Shown piece after piece: positions 20,212 to 31,218 of a stretch of 64,000 nucleotides of DNA (position 1 is its first letter; each line of letters begins with the position of its first letter). This DNA comes from Ephemerocybe angulata (lineage: Eukaryota; Basidiomycota; Agaricomycetes; Agaricales; Psathyrellaceae), in assembly GCA_013368325.1 (NCBI GenBank), contig JAACJK010000015.1, positions 62,001 to 126,000 of the forward strand, given 5' to 3'. Both the position numbers and the translations under genes were made by a program. Below the pieces are notes generated by a model. It was not told the origin of the DNA. It saw only the letters and a program-made list of their open reading frames with translations, and did no database searches.

Positions 20212-23200
20212 ATGAACACGGCAATCGCTTCCCACGCACCTTTCCTCCCCACCGATCGTCCGCTGCATCCTCGACACACTCGCTCTCGACGCTGACCGGC
20301 CCACTGCACGCCGTCTCGCCCCCTCGACAACTCCAAATTCACCGCCGAGTCGCCCGGGTCAACGCCCCGCGACCTCTACTCGCTCCTCCCCCAACGCAAG
20401 GACTAACAGATGACGTCCTCCTCACCATCCGACCCGCATGGAAGAGCCGCCTTCATCAACTGCTGGAGCACCCTGCGAGGAGTAGCAGTGCGTTCGCTGT
20501 GCATATGACGTCGCTCATTGTGTGCAGCGTGCTCATTGCGGTGCTGGAGACGGTGCCGACGTTCGTTCCATCGGGTTTGCAATAGCGTGCGGTTCGGGAT
20601 GGAGGCGTGATCGGTTGTTGTGTTTACGTGGAGTACATTGCGAGGGGGTTGTGTTGGAGTTGTAGCTGGTTGAGTCGATTTGGATGGGTTCTGAGTGCAT
20701 CTTTCGATCTGTATCATGGGATGGTTCGACTGACGGACGGACGATGTGGGTAGGGTTCTACGGCGTCATCGACCTCCTCTCTGTCCTGCCCTACTACGTC
20801 GAGCTCTTGCTCGGCCAAGACATCTCCCTTCCCTCCCGCATCCTGCACATGTTCCGCCTCCTCCGCGTCTTCCTCCATCCTCCTGTGCGTCCGGCTCACC
20901 CCTCCCTCCCGCTGTAGGACGATCGAACTGATGTACTTCTCTGTGCGCAGGCTGCACCACACGCTGCTTCCTTGGGCTCCTTCTTCGTCACGATATTCAT
21001 GGCCCTCATCGCGCTTTCGTACGTCGTCCCACCCTCCTATCCTCGACCAGCTACTGATCCCACTGTGTTCTTCCCTCTACAGATACTTCGCCAAACGTGG
21101 GACGTGGGACGAGGCCATGGATACCTTCATCAACTCCGACGGCGACCCGATACAATTCGCATCCATCCCCGTGGCGGCTTGGTTCGTGATAGTCAGTGAG
21201 TACCTTCTATTGCTCTTCGTCTTTCTTCCCCTCCACCCGCCTTCGTACCCCCTCCCACCTCGCACCACGCCTCACGCTCGGCGCTGTGCTCGACCCTTCG
21301 TTCCGACTTCGTATTCAACCGCCGATCGCCTTCAACTATGACTTGGCCCAACCTCCGCGGAACCGACGGACGACACACCCATCACCTTCCTCGAGCCCAT
21401 AGCCTCTCGATAATCCGACACACCGTCCTCCCTCGCACTCCCATCCGTACCGGCCATCGACACCCAGCCCTTGCCGGCACCGCTCGACCCACACCCGTCT
21501 GCGCCCAGCATCCCGACGTCCGCTCCTCCGCCTCCGATCACGTTATCGCCCGCACCATGGCATTGCGACCTCCCATCGCAACAACACCACTCGTCCGACG
21601 TCCTTCGCTTCACCTCTCCACCCCAAAACGCCGACAACGTGTACGCCAAGCTCGCTCCGATCGCACCTCCCCATCCACGTCTTCTCCCCTCCGCCTCCCG
21701 CACCTTCACCCTCGTCACCTTCCCCTCCACTTCAGCCCCGTTCACCCTCCTTTTCTTCTCTTCCTTCCACTCTTAACATTCGCAACCATACTGATCTCAT
21801 TCTCCTCTTTCCTATAGCCATCACGACGGTCGGCTACGGCGAGATTACACCGCGCTCGTTCCTCGGGCGGCTCATCACCCTCCCTATCCTCGTCTTTGGA
21901 CTACTCCTGATTACGCTGCCGAGTTTTGTGCTTGGACGGGAGTTTAGTCTTGTGTGGGCGGCGATGACTGAGGATAAGGTGCATCCTGTCTGTCGGGATT
22001 TGGACTTTGAGTTTGTTGCTTCTCTTCTTCGAGTTTCTTACTTCTTTCGATGTTCGTTCGTGTCGTCACTTCTTTCTATGTTCGCTCGTTTCGTCACTTC
22101 CTTCGATATTCATTTGTTTGTTCTTCTTCTTATGCTCGGAGGTTCGGGCGTTCGGTCGTTCGGCGACTCGGACATTCGAGGTCGTGGACGCTCGGCATCA
22201 GCCGTCGTCACGATACACGATAATCGCCTTCGCTCGCTCGCCTCATTTCTCATTTCCTTCTTTCTTCATCTTCTCTACACACCCATTTCACCTGCCACCT
22301 ACGCCCGCCCATCTTGATCATGCCCCTCAATGTGTGCCTCAAGTGTTGGCGTCATCGGACGTCTGTTGCTCATCCCATGTTGTGGGAGGAAACCCTGAGT
22401 TGGGTGGTCGTCTGTTGGGAGGGGTACGATGGGTCCATCGTGCCTTTGTTCTTCGTGCTTTGTTCTCGTTCGTTTAGTTTATGGTCTGCTGTCTGCTCGT
22501 GCTTACGCCGTCCGTTTGATCTCCCACAATCGTTCGTGCTTTCGTGTTCTCGTTCTTCGCTCAGTCTAGTGTTCTCTTTGCAGTGTCTTCATCCTTTCTC
22601 CCACGTACCGTGCCCATCGAGCCCTCCCAGCTACGACCGCCCGTCCCGCGCCCAGTGCTTCAATGTGTGTGTTGGGCGTCAGCGTCAAGGGACGTCTGCT
22701 ATTCAATCACTACTGTACCATTGTACGCCGGAAGTGGCGGTCATTTGGTTGAGGAGGTATAGTGGGTGGTGGTGCGGTTCCTTGTTGTGTGCGTTCTGTT
22801 GCGCTGGTTCATTCGATCGTTCGAGGGATTGTTTTTCTTTCCTCATTCGCGTGGGGTTTCTTCGTCTTCCTGGGTCCATTATCGTATGCTGTGTCATCCA
22901 GCGCCCACCGCGACTCAATGTCCCTCCTAGGCTTCTTCTCCACTGATAATACATGACTATGTGGCCTTCCTTCCTCTACAATGCGTGGGGTAGGTATTGG
23001 TGCGGTTGGGATGAAATGGGCAAGTATCCGGGAGGTATTGTTTGTACGTTCTGTCGTTCTGAGGTTCGGTCGGTGGTTCGTTCTTTCATTCCCTCACTTC
23101 CATCCTATGGCCTCGTTGTTCCCGTTGGCAAGCCGCACGGAGGGATCCATGTCCTTTCACGAATGCGCCGTGTGACGACACTGTGCTCCTCTCATTCGTA

Positions 23201-23784
23201 GTGTGTGGCCATGGAGATGTTCCCTTCATCGCTTACGGGGTTTCAGTTTCGATATTTCTCGAGTTGACTCGTATTTTCCTTCCATCTTTCTTTCGCTACT
23301 TCGCCTAACCTTTCGCTGCTGCACCTGATACACGCTAACTAACATCCATACGCTACAGGACACCCACCCAAGTCCAAACTCAACCGACGACCTCCCAGCG
23401 ACATACCCACCCGCACTGCAACCCCTCGGCACCTCTTCCTCCACATCCCGACGCCCACACACCTCCACCCATCCACCATCCTCATCCACATCGCACCCGC
23501 ACCATGCACGCGCCTCATCCTACGACCCCTTCCTCGCCACCCCCGCCCCCGCGCCGTCCACAGCCATCGCGCGCGATTTGACTAACCTGAAACTGGCGCA
23601 GAACCAGACGGAGCTGAGTCGGCAGATCGCGGAGTTGGCGGAGGAGGTGGGGAGGCAGGGGCGTTTGTTGGGGAGGTTGGTGGGGGTGCTTGGGGAGGGG
23701 GTGCTCGGGGGGAGTGGGAGGGATGGGTTGAAGGGGAGGGGGAAGCGGAGAGAGGGGTTGGAAGAGGAGCGGTATGAAAGTTAG
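20212..23784 (+). pseudogene. voltage-gated potassium channel (Kv-like), decayed
   Basis: Six-transmembrane channel read across frames. Before S1: TPRDLYSLLPQR. S1: HMTSLIVCSVLIAVLETVP. S2: VIGCCVYVEYIARG. S3: FYGVIDLLSVLPYYVELLL. S4: ILHMFRLLRVF. S5: GSFFVTIFMALIALS. Pore: AAWFVIVTITTVGYGEITP with the TVGYG filter. S6: LPILVFGLLLITLPSFVLG. C-terminus: coiled coil DLTNLKLAQNQTELSRQIAE. Introns fit at 20695-20753, 21019-21082, 21196-21817 (622 bp, splitting the filter-proximal Thr codon) and 21979-23358 (1380 bp). Breaks: TGA after HTRSRR, a frame change before LTDDVLL, TAG at 20583 with shifts around VRFGMEA, loss of the RPFRYN part after S4, and a shift before S5. Either a pseudogene or a region with indel errors. 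It would transport potassium at a membrane if intact. Confidence 0.8.
21979..23358 (+). other. 1.4 kb intron built from diverged repeat units
   Basis: Donor GTGCAT, branch-like CTAAC at about 23336 and acceptor CTACAG; phase 0 on both sides fits. Inside, three diverged units (around 22285-22500, 22600-22830 and 22880-23090) share a CAATGTGT or CAATGTCCC core and a GGTGCGGTT / TACGTTCTGT tail. No transposon ends seen. Confidence 0.5.
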
Positions 23785-26051
23785 CTCTTGTTGTTGCTTT
23801 AGTTTTATTGGGTGGTGTTTGATAACTGTAACGTGGGTCGATAGTGTCGCTATTGAGGATTTAGGATAACGTTCGAGGCGACGCTTGGACTGTACTACGG
23901 TGTTCAGGTTTATGTAGATTTTGCTGCCAAGACACATCCGAATGAGGGCGTTACAATTTGCACATGCCCCACATACGCAGCAGCCCAGCAGGAGAATCAT
24001 GGATGACCCACCAACGTGGCTTACCCTCCACAGTCATGTTTGATTCATTTCCCATTCATTTCTCCCTCACTATGATCATTCACCGCCGCCTTCGCATCCG
24101 TAGCACTCGCCACCATTCCGGAGGAGCAGTGATACTGCGATCGGGAGTACGTTTCGCAATTGCCTGTAGGTCCTTGTGTGGGACTCATGACAAATAGAGC
24201 TCTCATGTTTACGGTAACGCGCACAACACAGTGATGGGCGCTTATTTTGAAGATGGAGCGACGATGGGGGTTAGCCATTCAGCAACCGCATAGTAGACAG
24301 TATCGAGGTATTCCATAATTTGGATCTAGGCCATATTCCGCAAATCTTTTGTTTCCGACGTCGGGAAGACCCTACAATCTGGTCAGCTATACAAGGGCGC
24401 TTAAAATCGACACATTTGAATGAGGTGTGTGCGCCGATAACATTTTTAACCCCACATCAGGCAGGCGACGTGATACTTAATTCAGAAGTAGTGGTCGAGT
24501 TTGATAATTGTGCTATAGATTCAATGTTCAAAGTGCCCTGAAGCGGTTGATGGGATGCGGGTCACCCTCGAGTCAACCTGTGGGTAGTCGGTCATGAATG
24601 TGGGCGTAGACGAGTTGTTAGTTGCATCGAGTGCACAGATTAGAACAATGGGTGGGTAACACATGCACGTATGTGGCGTGAATGGTCCGCATTCACACAA
24701 TCTGTTTAGTTTCCTTGGTCTTCATTTTGTAATTTTGGGCTCTGACTCGGAGCGAGAGACAGGAATTACGGCCATGCCGCGTAGCAAGATTGGCACGATG
24801 ACGTGGTTTTGGGTGGAGTACGAGTTCTACGGGTGTGGACTAGAAGAGTACTTACAAGCAAATCCACCCATTCAACGTGTTCGTCCCTTGACCTCATATG
24901 GAGTCCCGTTAGCTAATGCATTAATGCAGACCGAGTGGCGTAGCCGCACTGTTCATCTTACTCGTCACAAGCCATAAACGTGCTTATCCAGTAAGCTCTG
25001 GATGGGTTGACGTCGCATACACATGTGAGTTAACAGCTCATTGCACCCTAGGAATATGAGAATAAATGAGCGGCGAACAGAGTGTTCACCGTACAGTTTA
25101 GCCACAGAGAGGTCTACTTATTTTCCATAATTTAGGTGAGCACCCACCGAGGCTACGTTTATTCTAATCCAAAATTTAGCTTCAGGGTACGTCCCTCGCC
25201 TTGTGTGACCCCCGCCAACATCCTATTGTGCGCTATTTCACGACGATGAGTAGACATCTTCATGGCTATATCCCTCGGCTCAGGGATACACCTTTCACAG
25301 TTAGGCACAAATATGGTCACAGCTGTGCCACAGTGCCATTTCTTGATGTTTCCAGGTTCCCCACAAGTGTAGCCCCTCAGTTCACTCGCCACTCATCGTG
25401 GATAGCAGTAGCAGTCACATTCGAGCTGAGGAAATTCGTCGTGTACGTCGCGCTTTGTAAGTACATCGGCGGACGCACGTACACGACTGTATGTACCCTG
25501 TTGAGATACTCGCGCAGATAGCCATATAGGATGATTATATATGCATCCACCTCAAGTCAGTTGTCTAGGCGCGTGGACTGGCGCTTAAGGCTATCTACAA
25601 AGCGTAAAGAATACCTCCTGCGCTTTGAGCAACTACAAGGCACAGATAGTCTTAGCACACTCGTATTTAGCTGCTGAGGGATCACGGTTCATTGCGCTTC
25701 CAGACCTTAGTTCGACTTCGCGCGAATGCGGTCTTCTTGTCCGCCGTCATCCCACAACAGTCATTCACTTAAGAGCCGTAGATGGAAGGACGAGTTCCTC
25801 TGGACTTCGAGGTCAACGATAATTAAGACCATGCTCGAAACGGTGGTTGAATTGGACGGTCCAGTGAACGTGTGTAAAGCAAGTATGCAGAATAAAACGG
25901 TGTTCAAAGTGAGATGAGTAGGCTACTAGGTACAGTCTAGCTGACATCGTAGACTACCATAGAATATAAATAAAGAAGCTGAAAAATAATTGGAAAGGTA
26001 AAAGAAATTTGGCATATCCAATGCAACTATAGAAGAGGGGGCGCTAAAAAA
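23785..26051. other. intergenic, no gene recognised
   Basis: No convincing coding region. Frames are short and change often. A weak GMVASATDAKAAVN-like phrase on the minus strand near 24090 faintly resembles the last helix of a dsRNA-binding domain, too weak to call. One arm of a diverged direct repeat lies at 25190-25560. Confidence 0.4.
25190..25560. repeat. diverged direct repeat, copy X
   Basis: Shares ordered blocks with 27130-27790: CGACGA..ATGRCTATATYCCTCGRCTCAGG, TTCCCCACA, GTTCACTCGC and GATACTCGCGCAG. Spacing differs by indels. Nature unknown; it could be relics of one gene family on either side of the dsRBD gene. Confidence 0.55.
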
Positions 26052-26471
26052 TCAAAAGCACTACAAGCAAGATTTTAGTGGGCTCCTCAGCTGGGGCTCT
26101 TTGAGAGCGACGTACCTCAAGTGCTTGTTTGGCTGCTGCTTGTTCCGCGGCCTTCTTCTTCTTTGCAACACCAGTACCCCTCACCGTGCCATTTACTATA
26201 TTATGACCATGAATTGGGCTGCCGACTGCGAAAAGGAGTAAGAAGACGCACTCTTACACTCGATTGTCCAAGTAGGATCGTTCTGGGGACCAGAACCAAG
26301 CTCTGAGTAGCTGAGCGAGTCCAATTCGCCCCTCTTGGCAAGGTCTTTGTGATCGATCAGTACATCGTATCTCGTGGGGGCTTCGAGAGGTTGCTCACAG
26401 TTGTGCAGGGCAGTGATTGGGACTTTGCGAAATCGAGTGTTAGTTTCTGAGCATAAGTGATCAGTTGGCAT
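26052..26471 (-). CDS. small double-stranded-RNA-binding-domain protein
   Basis: Four exons on the minus strand: 26471-26399, 26344-26258, 26195-26116 and 26060-26052. Introns are 54, 62 and 55 bp with GT..AG ends and consistent phases (1, 1, 0), giving 82 residues. The product is almost entirely one dsRBD. Helix 1: ITALHNYLAKRGELDSLSYS. Strands: GPQNDPTWTIELNGTVRGTG. C-terminal helix: AKKKKAAEQAAAKQALE, with the Lys run that contacts the RNA phosphates. It would bind dsRNA; partner and pathway (RNA silencing, RNA modification) are not shown. The ATG at 26471 is the nearest that leaves a complete domain; an upstream exon cannot be excluded. No catalytic domain is attached. Confidence 0.75.
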
Positions 26472-27129
26472 ATTATAGACGCTCTCTCGGGCATCGCGAT
26501 ATTTGACCAAAGGTGAATATGAGATTGAAGGTTGCTGCGCCGTTGAAAGCTGGTAAGTGAGGGTGGGAGAAATGTGTATTGATACCTCTCTGCAACTTGA
26601 AAGCCTCTTTATACCTTTCCCCTCTTGATGACACAGAACGTCGGGTGTACACTGTAAAATGTCGGCGGTCACATATAATGCATCGTCTTTTTGTCCGAAT
26701 GTTGGGTGACAATTATGAGAAACATACGGGGTGTACAGACGCTGGAGAGTGGAATGAAGTATGGCCAAACTCACGAATTGGTACACATATATTCAGGTGA
26801 ATTAGAGTCGGTAGTCGGTGTAGCACAAAAGCGACGCAACGTTGTGGATCGTACCAATTATTTAGAGTTATGAAATGAAAATAAGCGATATGTGTGGCTC
26901 GCGGGCGCTTAGCACCAAAGTGTGCAGGTGAAGAATGTAGATTTGGAGTGAAGTACCGACACGGGGTGAGCCAAACAGCATCCTGGGCTTCACGAATTTT
27001 GAAAGATAAAGTGAATTTAGTAGCAAAGCAATCATCATCAGACTTGATAACCCCATGTAATTGTCCACTCTGTATATGCCGCGCCGTCTACACCACCCAC
27101 AGAGAACTCGACTTATTGTCGCTTAACAT
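26472..27129. other. upstream flank of dsRBD gene, no gene recognised
   Basis: The minus frame upstream of the chosen ATG stays open to 26786 but has no recognisable motif and is probably 5' leader or promoter. Nothing else is supported. Confidence 0.4.
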
Positions 27130-27790
27130 GCGAACCGCGTGGACGCCTTCGACCACTGCCTCCAGCACCCCATATTAGTTCCCTGCACCCTGCTTCCACA
27201 CGACGAGCCGACAATTCGATGACTATATTCCTCGACTCAGGAATACCCCCTCTCACCGTACGAACTCGGCTTCGGCAGTGCTTCGCGCGGAGGCTCAACC
27301 GGGACCGTTACGTTCAAACCTCGTTATTAAGCCCAGAATCTAGATTAGGTCTGGATTGCGGTGGGTTCAATTCTCTACGCTTTCAGTTTCCCCACACCTG
27401 TACCCCCACATCTAGAATTTATTCTCCACCTAATCCATTGGGCTCCACCTCTGTTCACTCGCAGCTTACCGGTACGCATGGACAAATCATAAAAGTACAA
27501 GTCCCATTCGGGCTGAGTAATTCGGATTGGATCAAGCACATGGCTGTTCGTAAGTAGCGGCCGTGCGCTCATACGCCCCAATATGGGGTTCAGTTTGAGC
27601 TCGAACCATGTTTGCAGGTACACGCGTAGCATTCTACTGCTGATGTGAATGTGTGATCAGGAGTGTGTCTCAGTGAACAGCCAAGATCAAGTCCTACAAC
27701 TGTATCGCTGTGCATTGTTGGGATACTCGCGCAGGTAACCATCTAGAATGGTCATTACATGAATCTATCGCATTCATACTTGACCATCCA
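27130..27790. repeat. diverged direct repeat, copy Y
   Basis: Counterpart of 25190-25560 in the same orientation, longer by about 290 bases. Ends in the foldback at 27769. Confidence 0.5.
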
Positions 27791-27910
27791 ACGATAGCCT
27801 AACTCAATTATTGAAGTCTTAGTACTATACATATAGATACGTTGTCATGTCGTAGACTTCAATAATTGAGTTAGGCTATCGTTGGATGGTGACGGTCAAG
27901 TATGAATGCG
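27769..27910. repeat. long foldback (inverted repeat)
   Basis: Arms 27769-27818 and 27855-27910 are reverse complements over 50 bases except for six extra bases (GTCACC in the reverse sense) in the right arm; the loop is 36 bases. It would form a stable hairpin in RNA or a cruciform in DNA. No clear target duplication, so it is not assigned to a transposon family. Confidence 0.9.
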
Positions 27911-28218
27911 AGCTGTCTGTATGCTTTGTGCCGGCGGTCTGTGTCTTGCCATTCCCAAGTGGAAGCACCGAGAGAAGGGGGTAACTCGAGAATCGAGATC
28001 TCATACTGAGCTTGTAGAGATCTTGCTATAGATATGGGTCTTATCTGGTAGTCATCCCGCTCTGAGCGCTCAACACCGCCGCGATGCACGGCTGCGCGTC
28101 TATTTCGCCATGATGCAAGTCATAGATAGCCATGAGACCAGAAATAGAGCCATCGTTCTATTCCCGCTCAACACCCTCCACCTCAGCTCTCTCTCCTACA
28201 TCTACAACAAAACGAGAA

Positions 28219-28367
28219 TGAGCAACGAGAACGTCTTCCCACCGCACCCGAGCCAAGCACCCGTCCCCCGCCAAGGCTACGATCGAGCTCACAGCTCGGC
28301 ACCGGCACGGATAGCCCCTATCTCCGTCCAACGAGCCAATCACATCCTTCCCTCAGCCCCTATTTAG
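28219..28367 (+). CDS. hypothetical short protein
   Basis: 49 residues starting in a good context (CAAAACGAGAATGAGC) after a pyrimidine-rich leader, rich in Pro, Ala and Ser. No motif recognised. May be an exon of something larger or chance. Confidence 0.2.
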
Positions 28368-29281
28368 GTTACATGTGGTGGCGAAGCAATTAGTTGAAGT
28401 CTGTTGAAGTGGGATTGGGATGGGAACGAGTTAAGATTTCGGAGGTTGTATACGACGTCGACGACGTGGTGAGCGTTGCAAGGTGCATCTACATTCCACG
28501 CCGAGATGATTGACGCACGGAAGGTAGGCGTGTATTCGCGTCCATGTTTTGTATCTTGTCTTCTTACTCTCATCTTGTTCTGTGTGTAAATTGTAATTGT
28601 ACATCCTCCACTCGTCCCTCTTTCGACCTTCTGCTCCTTGTTCTACTTTCGCCGTACGCTATACGCTATACGCCCTACGTGCATAGCGCCCCTAACTTCG
28701 ACGGACGACGCATAACGACATTATACATACCCCGGACCCAAGCTACTTGAAATAGGAGATGCAGCGTGTATGGAGCACGTACCTCGAGAATGGGGTGTAC
28801 CACCGGCGGGAGCGCGACGCGTCGATGCAGGTATGCACATCCTCCTCCTTCCCATTCCCCTTCCCCACGTTCGGTTGTTACGAGCGATCGTGGACGTTGT
28901 TGTTGTTCCCATCACGAGAATTTCCGGACTGCCGCTGACGGCACATACCTTCCTTCATCCCTCTATCACCGACCGCCACCACCCCCACTGGCATTACGCA
29001 CCACCTTCCTTCGCGCGTCGTCGTTCAACCACCTCTACTCGTCGTCGCTCTACTTGTGCTCGCCGTCGTTGGTTCGAATTTCATCCCTGTCGTCGTCGCT
29101 CGGACGCCGACCACCACCTCATCAATCACCCCCACCCACGACTGCTGCGCATCGGTCCCATTCGCCGTCCCTCCAACCCTCTATCTCTTTAACCTTCCAC
29201 CGTTCGTTCGCTCGTCCGCTCGCCTACTAACTCGAACGCCCCGCCTGTCGCTCGACACGCATACACCCGCTCGCTGGTACG
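28368..29281. other. upstream region of tetraspanin gene
   Basis: Pyrimidine-rich with several short frames. An ATG-led stretch at 28770 ending in a GTATGC donor could be a 5' exon, but nothing ties it to the tetraspanin. No repeat found. Confidence 0.35.
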
Positions 29282-30141
29282 ATGGACTCGAATTGGACCC
29301 TGCAGGACTCGCCGTAAGTCGTTCTCCCCGTCCTTTGGTCTGCATCTGCCGTCACGGCGAGCCCAGCCCGCATGCCATGCCATTACTCAGGGCCGCACGG
29401 CCTTTTCCTTCCTCTCTCCAATCATCCTCGTCCCTCCTTCATCCATCCATTCATTCATTCGACTACTTCCACCGCTACCACCTCGACGACCGGCGAACTG
29501 CCTCCGCCGCCTCCACCGCCATAGCGCCTGCCGCCGAAACGACCAGGCTCGTTATCGACACCGAGCCCCTCCTCGCCCAGCGCACCCTCCGCTCGCCCTT
29601 CGCCTCCCTCTACACCCTCTACTCCCCTCGCCTCTCCTCCCGTCGAGCTTCACACTCCCCTCGACATCCACATCTTCCCCATCCCCCTCGCACGTCCCGT
29701 ACATGTCACTAACGTCCTCGCTCTCTCCCCCCAGTCGCTCCTCGCGCCGCGCCAGCGTCGCCGGCAGCGCCTACAGCGCCTCCGGCAGCACACGGCACAT
29801 GCTCGCCGACTTCAACGCCGACGTCTCCTCCACCCACTCGCCCTCCAACAGCGCCTCCCACCCCTCGCCCCTCCACCTCGAAGTACCCCACTACGCCGGC
29901 ATCTCCTCCGGTCTCTCCTCTGGCCTTTCCACCCCGACCTCGCCGTCGGGTCTGAGTCTGAGTGTAAACTACTTGCCGGCGAAGTTTAGTGATAATATTC
30001 TGAATGCAAGAGCAAGACTGAGGGGGAAGGGAGGGGGAGAGAAGGGGCCTAGTGTGCCGAAGCAGGGCGGAGGGTTGGCGGCGTTTAAGAGTGGGGAGGC
30101 GAGGATTGGGGGGAAGAGCTTGAGGTGGACGAGGTTTAAAG

Positions 30142-30145
<4 letters not shown>
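29282..30145 (+). pseudogene. tetraspanin gene, 5' part (interrupted by LINE nest)
   Basis: Exon 1 at 29282-29313 (MDSNWTLQDS), intron 29314-29734 (421 bp, GTAAGT..CCCCAG), then exon 2 from 29735. The cytoplasmic N-terminus is Ser/Arg-rich (SRRASVAGSAYSASGS), then LSVNYLPAKFSDNIL, a Gly/Lys linker with GGGLAAFKSGEARIGG, and SLRWTRFKV leading into membrane segment 1. This order is characteristic of agaricomycete tetraspanins. The exon is cut after 30145 by the poly-A end of a LINE. It resumes at 55319 in the same frame, completing codon AT|C. Confidence 0.88.

Positions 30146-30178
<33 letters not shown>
30146..30178 (-). other. poly-A tail of LINE
   Basis: 33 or 34 consecutive T on the plus strand, directly next to the AAAGTGAT target copy. 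Reads as the 3' poly-A of a minus-strand retroelement. The intact length shows little decay since insertion. Confidence 0.95.
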
Positions 30179-30179
<1 letters not shown>

Positions 30180-30409
30180 GTGGAGCCGAAAGCAGAGTGT
30201 GGACAACGACGTTATATCGCCTCCCCCTGCGGCTGTGTTTTGTGGATGTACATTATGCCAAGGTTAGGAACGAGACTTTTTATAGTCCCCACCGCGGGGA
30301 AATCCTCTTATAGGACACGTTCTGCGTAGTGTGAGGGTTTGGCTATTATTAACCCGGTCGCCCTGGTGGGCGGCCGGTGGTGCCAATACTCACTAAAACC
30401 CCGCTATTC

Positions 30410-31218
30410 CTATGGCTCATTTCTCTTGTCTACGACATTCTCCCAGGTGGCCTCACTCAGGCTGGGATCTATGGACTTATCTTTGTATCGTGCCCGGTCT
30501 GATGCCAGGATGTCGAGGTTCATCCGTTTATTTATTGAGTTCAGCCATGTATTGCGCGCTTCCGGGGTGCTTATTTCCTTTTCTGCCTTACCCCCGTCTC
30601 CGATGACCCATTTGCATCGAAGTGCCCATATGAGCCAGATGGCTTCAGTCATCAGTATTGTGCTGGCTCGGTCCTGGCCTTCCGTTGTTCCTTCGTTTTG
30701 CGGGAAACCGCATGAGAGTAGCTCTCCCATATCTGTGGGCTTACTCCAGGTGACGCCTGTCCTTCGGATTGCCACTTCTGTGAGGCGCCATATTTCTTTT
30801 TGCCCATTTCCTTCACACTCCAGCAGGATGTGATTCGGCGATTCAACAACCCCGCATTTGGGGCAATTTACTCTCGTAGCATATTTCGGGTTGTTCTTCC
30901 AGACATCGCCGCATGCTAGCGCGCCATGTACCAGCTTCCAGAGGAAAGCACGGACCTTCCGTTGTATGATATCCTTGCTTCGTATTGAGGTCCAGATCGC
31001 TTCCAGGTCCGGTGTTTGCTTAATTTTCCTCTGCACCGCACTTTTAATTAAAGTCAAGTTCTCTTCCGTGGCTCTCCTGGGGGCAGTCTTCTTTGATTTT
31101 ATCTCGACTAATAGCTTATAGATTTCTTTCTGTGACATCGCAGATAGTTTCGCGCCCAGGATCATGTTGCGCGCGTACTCCTTGACCTCAACTCTGCTGT
31201 CTAGTCCAGTTGTCCCTG
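30410..31218 (-). pseudogene. LINE ORF2 C-terminal zinc domain, out of frame
   Basis: Continues ORF2 after a one-base frame change near 31218 (RARLAGTTGLDSRVEV, then MILGAKLSAMSQKE). It contains the reverse-transcriptase zinc-binding signature KVRAFLWKLVHGALACGD and CPKCGVVESPNHILLEC. A 3' untranslated region of about 230 bases separates it from the poly-A tail. Confidence 0.88.

Noticed and set aside
21338..21817. Pro/Ser-rich ORFs inside the 622 bp channel intron
   Set aside because: Flanking exons join perfectly across the filter when this segment is removed; composition is that of pyrimidine-rich intron.
22314..22946. 210-codon ORF inside the 1380 bp intron
   Set aside because: No family motif, starts inside repeat units, and the exon phases on both sides fit an intron.
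23515..24000. Minus-strand Pro-rich ORF
   Set aside because: Antisense of the channel coiled-coil exon and its 3' flank.
30146..30178. Poly-T as a terminator or simple repeat
   Set aside because: It sits exactly between a target duplication and the 3' end of a minus-strand LINE, so it is a poly-A tail.
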